Assembly (NCBI GenBank): GCA_031288215.1
Contig: JAITRV010000060.1
Span: 1 to 7,724 of the forward strand
Direction: 5' to 3'
Origin: Spirochaetaceae bacterium
GTDB taxonomy: Bacteria; Spirochaetota; Spirochaetia; Treponematales; Breznakiellaceae
DNA length: 7,724 bases
The notes under the pieces are model-generated. The model was not told the origin of the DNA. It was given only the letters and a program-made list of their open reading frames with translations, and did no database searches. The position numbers were made by a program, and so were the translations under genes. Below, in pieces: positions 5,707 to 7,724 of the stretch. How positions within the stretch are numbered: the stretch's first letter is position 1; each line of letters starts with the position of its first letter.

Positions 5707-5778
5707 GGGGTGAAGGTCCTGCGGTTCGGCCCCGGCAGGGAAAGCCGGGGTTATCAACACATGGAGGGTTATATATGA
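5638..5778 (+). CDS. Possible 46-codon ORF overlapping the second flaB start
   Basis: ATG at 5638 opens 46 codons that end at TGA 5776-5778, overlapping the flaB start as ATGA, the usual sign of translational coupling. AGGA (5626-5629) is 8 nt upstream of the ATG. The peptide starts MTGSDERFVPFPELW and matches nothing I recognise. T. pallidum has a hypothetical gene in the matching position, but I cannot claim relation. The ORF spans three strong hairpins, which argues for RNA structure rather than protein coding. Confidence 0.2.
   Translation: MTGSDERFVPFPELWESRRDGSPGVKVLRFGPGRESRGYQHMEGYI
5730..5767 (+). promoter_or_regulatory. Second putative CsrA-type dual site, flaB leader
   Basis: CCCCGGC (5730-5736) pairs perfectly with GCCGGGG (5744-5750), leaving loop AGGGAAA with GGA at 5739-5741. 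The Shine-Dalgarno ATGGAGG (5761-5767) has GGA at 5763-5765, 24 nt further on. Spacing and layout copy the first flaB leader, although the loop sequence differs and fits the CsrA consensus less well. Confidence 0.45.
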
Positions 5779-6629
5779 TAATTAATCATAATATGAGCGC
5801 CTTATACGCCAACCGTAATCTCGGGTTAACCCAGACCGAAGTAGCGAAGAGCATTGAACGCTTGAGCAGCGGTCAGCGGATCAACCGGGCAGCGGATGAC
5901 GCTTCCGGACTCGCGGTTTCCGAAAAAATGCGGAGCCAGATCCGGGGGTTAAATCAGGCGGAGCGTAACATCCAGAACGGGGTATCTTTTATTCAGACCT
6001 CCGAAGGTTATCTTCAGGAGACCCAGGATATCCTGCACCGGCTGAGGGAACTGTCGGTCCAGTCCGCCAACGGTATCTATACCGATGAGGACCGGATGCA
6101 GATCCAGGTTGAGGTGTCCCAGTTAATTGATGAAGTCAACCGTATCGCGAGCCATGCTCAATTTAACGGTATGAACATCATGACCGGGGCCTTTGCCCGG
6201 GATTCGGCAATAAACCGGGTTATGCAGTTCCAGGTCGGGGCCAATATGGACCAGAATGAACGGGTCTATATCGGGACCATGACCGCCCAGGGGCTGGGGT
6301 TACAGAACGCTCAGGGAGAGGGTGAGGTGATCAATATCACCTCCCCGGAGAGTGCCAATCAGGCTATCGGTTCCCTGGATTCCGCGTTACGGCAGCTTTC
6401 AAAGCAGCGGGCGGATCTGGGGGCTTATCAGAACCGGTTCGAAATGGCCGCCGAGGGAGTCGCCATTGCGGCGGAAAATCTTCAGGCGTCCGAGTCCCGG
6501 ATTCGGGATGCGGATATGGCATCGGAGATGGTTACCTATACCAGGGATCAAATCCTGTCCCAGGCGGGGAACGCCATGTTGGCCCAGGCCAATGTGCGGA
6601 CCCAGTCGGTGCTCCAACTCCTTGGGTAA
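5775..6629 (+). CDS. flaB: Periplasmic flagellin FlaB, second copy (FlaB3-like)
   Basis: This is a second FlaB filament-core subunit of 284 residues, starting MIINHNMSALYANRN. ATG 5775 is chosen because GGAGG (5763-5767) is 7 nt upstream and the family starts exactly here; a longer TTG start at 5679 would add 32 residues of unrelated sequence. D0/D1 blocks match the first copy almost residue for residue between 41 and 137 and in the last 80 residues. Differences cluster at residues 7-40 and in the central variable stretch 141-195, where this copy has MQFQVGANMDQNERVYIG and NAQGEGEVINITSPE. Synteny with T. pallidum suggests FlaB3. The gene is visibly less GC-rich at third codon positions than the first copy. 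A terminator follows about 60 nt downstream. Confidence 0.94.
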   Translation: MIINHNMSALYANRNLGLTQTEVAKSIERLSSGQRINRAADDASGLAVSEKMRSQIRGLNQAERNIQNGVSFIQTSEGYLQETQDILHRLRELSVQSANGIYTDEDRMQIQVEVSQLIDEVNRIASHAQFNGMNIMTGAFARDSAINRVMQFQVGANMDQNERVYIGTMTAQGLGLQNAQGEGEVINITSPESANQAIGSLDSALRQLSKQRADLGAYQNRFEMAAEGVAIAAENLQASESRIRDADMASEMVTYTRDQILSQAGNAMLAQANVRTQSVLQLLG

Positions 6630-6646
6630 ACCGGGTAAGCGCAGTG

Positions 6647-6687
6647 CCGCGTTGAAGAGACTGCTGGACGTCGTCTTTTGAACGCGG
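6647..6687 (+). other. Stem-loop immediately before the terminator
   Basis: CCGCGTT (6647-6653) pairs with AACGCGG (6681-6687), with a few more inner pairs (AAGA with TCTT). It directly abuts the terminator stem at 6688. The sequence TCTTTTGAAC occurs at 6674-6683 in this element and again at 6717-6726 after the terminator, a 10-bp direct repeat spaced 43 bp. It may protect the flaB mRNA 3' end. Confidence 0.4.
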
Positions 6688-6722
6688 GACGGGGAAGTTC
6701 GCGCCCTTTCCCGTCTTCTTTT
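6688..6722 (+). terminator. Terminator after second flaB
   Basis: GACGGGGAA (6688-6696) pairs with TTTCCCGTC (6707-6715), a 9-bp stem with one G-U and a 10-nt loop, followed by TTCTTTT. It would end the flaB transcript; partial read-through would supply flaG and fliD. Confidence 0.75.
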
Positions 6723-6731
6723 GAACCGGAC

Positions 6732-6753
6732 ATTCTTACATGGAGGTAAGAAT
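6732..6753 (+). promoter_or_regulatory. 8-bp palindrome with GGA loop upstream of flaG
   Basis: ATTCTTAC (6732-6739) and GTAAGAAT (6746-6753) are perfect inverted repeats around ATGGAG. As RNA this displays GGA in a hairpin loop within UACAUGGAGGU, close to the CsrA consensus. As DNA it could be an operator. No start codon is placed to use its GGAGG. A perfect TTGACA follows at 6763-6768, but no good -10 box lies at the right distance. Confidence 0.4.
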
Positions 6754-6829
6754 TTTAGATATTTGACATTTTTACGGTATCTTTTTTACAGGACAGGGTT
6801 CCGTTGAAATGCCGATACAGGGAAGTATT

Positions 6830-7171
6830 ATGAGTATACAAATTGCTACCGCGGGCAGCGGGGTAACTCCTGCTCCGTTGCCGGAATCCCGTCAAACGGA
6901 ACACGCCGCTGTTCGGAAAACAGCCGCGCCGCTGCCGGGAAACGCACCCCACAGAGCCGTGGAATCGAGCGCCGCCGATCTTGAGCGGGTAAGCCTTGCC
7001 CTCAACCGTAAACTCAGGTTTACGGTTGATTACGAATCCCACGAAATAACCGTAAAGGTGATAGACCCGGAGACCGATAAAGTAATCAAGATTCTGCCCC
7101 CGGAAGAACTTCAGAGGCTGCACAGCAGAATCCAGGAAACCATTGGTTTCCTCTTTGACGAGCGGGTGTAA
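6830..7171 (+). CDS. flaG: FlaG-family flagellar protein
   Basis: The 113-residue product is a FlaG-family protein, a small soluble protein linked to flagellar filament assembly or length, usually coded next to fliD. A Ser/Pro/Ala-rich variable N-terminus (about 1-47) leads into the family core: LNRKLRFTVDYESHEITVKVID, then TDKVIKILPPEELQRLHSRI and a short tail. The run TDKVIKILPPEE is the family hallmark. I chose ATG 6830, which has AGGGA (6819-6823) 6 nt upstream. An in-frame ATG at 6809 would add seven residues but has a poor ribosome binding site. fliD follows after 77 nt. Transcription may come from read-through of the flaB terminator or from a promoter near 6763 that I cannot define well. 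Confidence 0.88.
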   Translation: MSIQIATAGSGVTPAPLPESRQTEHAAVRKTAAPLPGNAPHRAVESSAADLERVSLALNRKLRFTVDYESHEITVKVIDPETDKVIKILPPEELQRLHSRIQETIGFLFDERV

Positions 7172-7248
7172 GGAAAAGCCGCCGAACCGGGACTTTTCAC
7201 GAAAAATCCAAATCCGGGGGTTAGTGCCGGGGAAAATGTTAGCGGGAT

Positions 7249-7724
7249 ATGTCGGACATCTATGTACCGGGCGTAAAAAGCCGGTTTAATACAGAAAAAC
7301 TCATTGAAGACCTGATGAAGGTCGAGCGCGTCCCCAAAGAACGCGTTGAAAAGAACATTGAGCAGTTAAAAAATCAAAAGACCTACTGGCAGGATGTGGG
7401 CCGGCGCATGACGGCCCTCAAGGACAGCGCCCGGCTGCTCTTTTCTTTCCAGAACCCCTTCAGCGACCGTATCGTTAATTCGCAGGACAGTTCCGTCATC
7501 ACCGGTTCCGCCACACGGGAGGCCCTTGAACAGGAACGCAGCTTTACGGTAAAGCAGATCGCCCAGGCGGATCGCTTTCTTTCCGCGCCCCTCGACGACA
7601 ACTTCAGGATAGAACCGGGAAACTACACCTTTACCGTGGGAAAAGACGAGGTGAACTTCAATTTTCGCGGGGGAACCCTGAGGGAATTCACCGAATCGCT
7701 TAACAGGCGCGGAAAAAACGTGGT
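7249..7724 (+). CDS. fliD: Flagellar filament cap protein FliD, 5' part
   Basis: The frame from ATG 7249 stays open to the window edge, giving 158 residues of a protein normally several hundred long. It starts MSDIYVPGVKSRFNTEKLIE, followed by DLMKVERVPKERVEKNIEQL and a helical stretch: this is the FliD N-terminal domain, in which conserved motifs of the PGVxSxFNT..LIExLMxxE type mark the spirochaete form. Residues ~95-158 (SFTVKQIAQADRFLSA..., GNYTFTVGKDEVNF) match the beta-rich part that follows in FliD. FliD caps the growing filament and lets exported flagellin fold at the tip. An in-frame TAG at 7240-7242 fixes 7249 as the first possible start. The Shine-Dalgarno is poor, only GGGA 1 nt before the ATG. 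Truncated by the window end. Confidence 0.92.
   Translation, partial: MSDIYVPGVKSRFNTEKLIEDLMKVERVPKERVEKNIEQLKNQKTYWQDVGRRMTALKDSARLLFSFQNPFSDRIVNSQDSSVITGSATREALEQERSFTVKQIAQADRFLSAPLDDNFRIEPGNYTFTVGKDEVNFNFRGGTLREFTESLNRRGKNV

Noticed and set aside
6763..6791. TTGACA as a sigma70 promoter for flaG
   Set aside because: The -35 is perfect, but at 16-17 bp spacing only TTTACA or TTACAG is present, so I did not call it as a feature.
6792..6818. GCCGATAC at 6811-6818 as a sigma28 -10 for flaG
   Set aside because: The -10 match is good (7 of 8) but the -35 matches only 4 of 8, and transcription would start about 4 nt before the chosen ATG, removing the AGGGA site.
1..7724. Insertion sequence, phage gene, tRNA, rRNA or defence system
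   Set aside because: I found no transposase, integrase, toxin-antitoxin pair, clover-leaf or rRNA-like sequence; all confident genes are envelope, repair or flagellar.

Overview
The window reads as a chromosomal segment of a spirochaete related to Treponema. The main reason is the right half. Two FlaB-type periplasmic flagellins of 286 and 284 residues are followed by a FlaG-family protein and the start of the filament cap gene fliD. From memory this matches the T. pallidum flaB1-flaB3-fliD neighbourhood, where one hypothetical gene separates the two flagellins. A signal-peptide barrel protein and a spirochaete-type lipoprotein on the left fit the same assignment. Base composition is GC-rich with many G or C runs, so a free-living or gut-associated treponeme is more likely than T. 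pallidum itself. The genus cannot be fixed from this window.

Left part (1-274): a palindromic repeat built from GTCCGTG units, a second stem-loop, a good sigma70-type promoter (TTGAAA-17-TATAGT), and a 16-bp tandem duplication that starts inside the -10 box. From there a co-directional block runs to 4315: a small outer-membrane beta-barrel protein, a lipoprotein of unknown function, and a 768-residue RarA/MgsA-type AAA+ ATPase carrying a C-terminal extension that resembles a degenerate methyltransferase fold. Gaps are 10 and 29 bp with strong Shine-Dalgarno sites, so these genes are probably one operon. A GC-rich hairpin after the rarA stop probably ends it.

Right part (4316-7724): the 332-bp gap before the first flagellin holds a candidate sigma28 promoter, a small possible ORF, and a GC-clamped hairpin displaying AAGGAT in its loop. 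The first flagellin ends in a very strong terminator. The second flagellin has its own long, highly folded leader, ending in another hairpin with GGA in the loop. It is followed by a second terminator, then flaG and a fliD that runs off the window.

The observation I consider most worth pursuing concerns flagellin control. Both flaB leaders share one layout: a GC-clamped hairpin with GGA in its loop, followed 22-24 nt later by a GGAGG Shine-Dalgarno. This is the classical two-site arrangement of CsrA-repressed flagellin mRNAs. A third hairpin with GGA in the loop lies between the second flaB and flaG. If real, CsrA would set the translation of both filament core proteins together. No csrA or fliW gene is in the window, so this remains an inference. 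I did not find a clearly novel multi-gene system.
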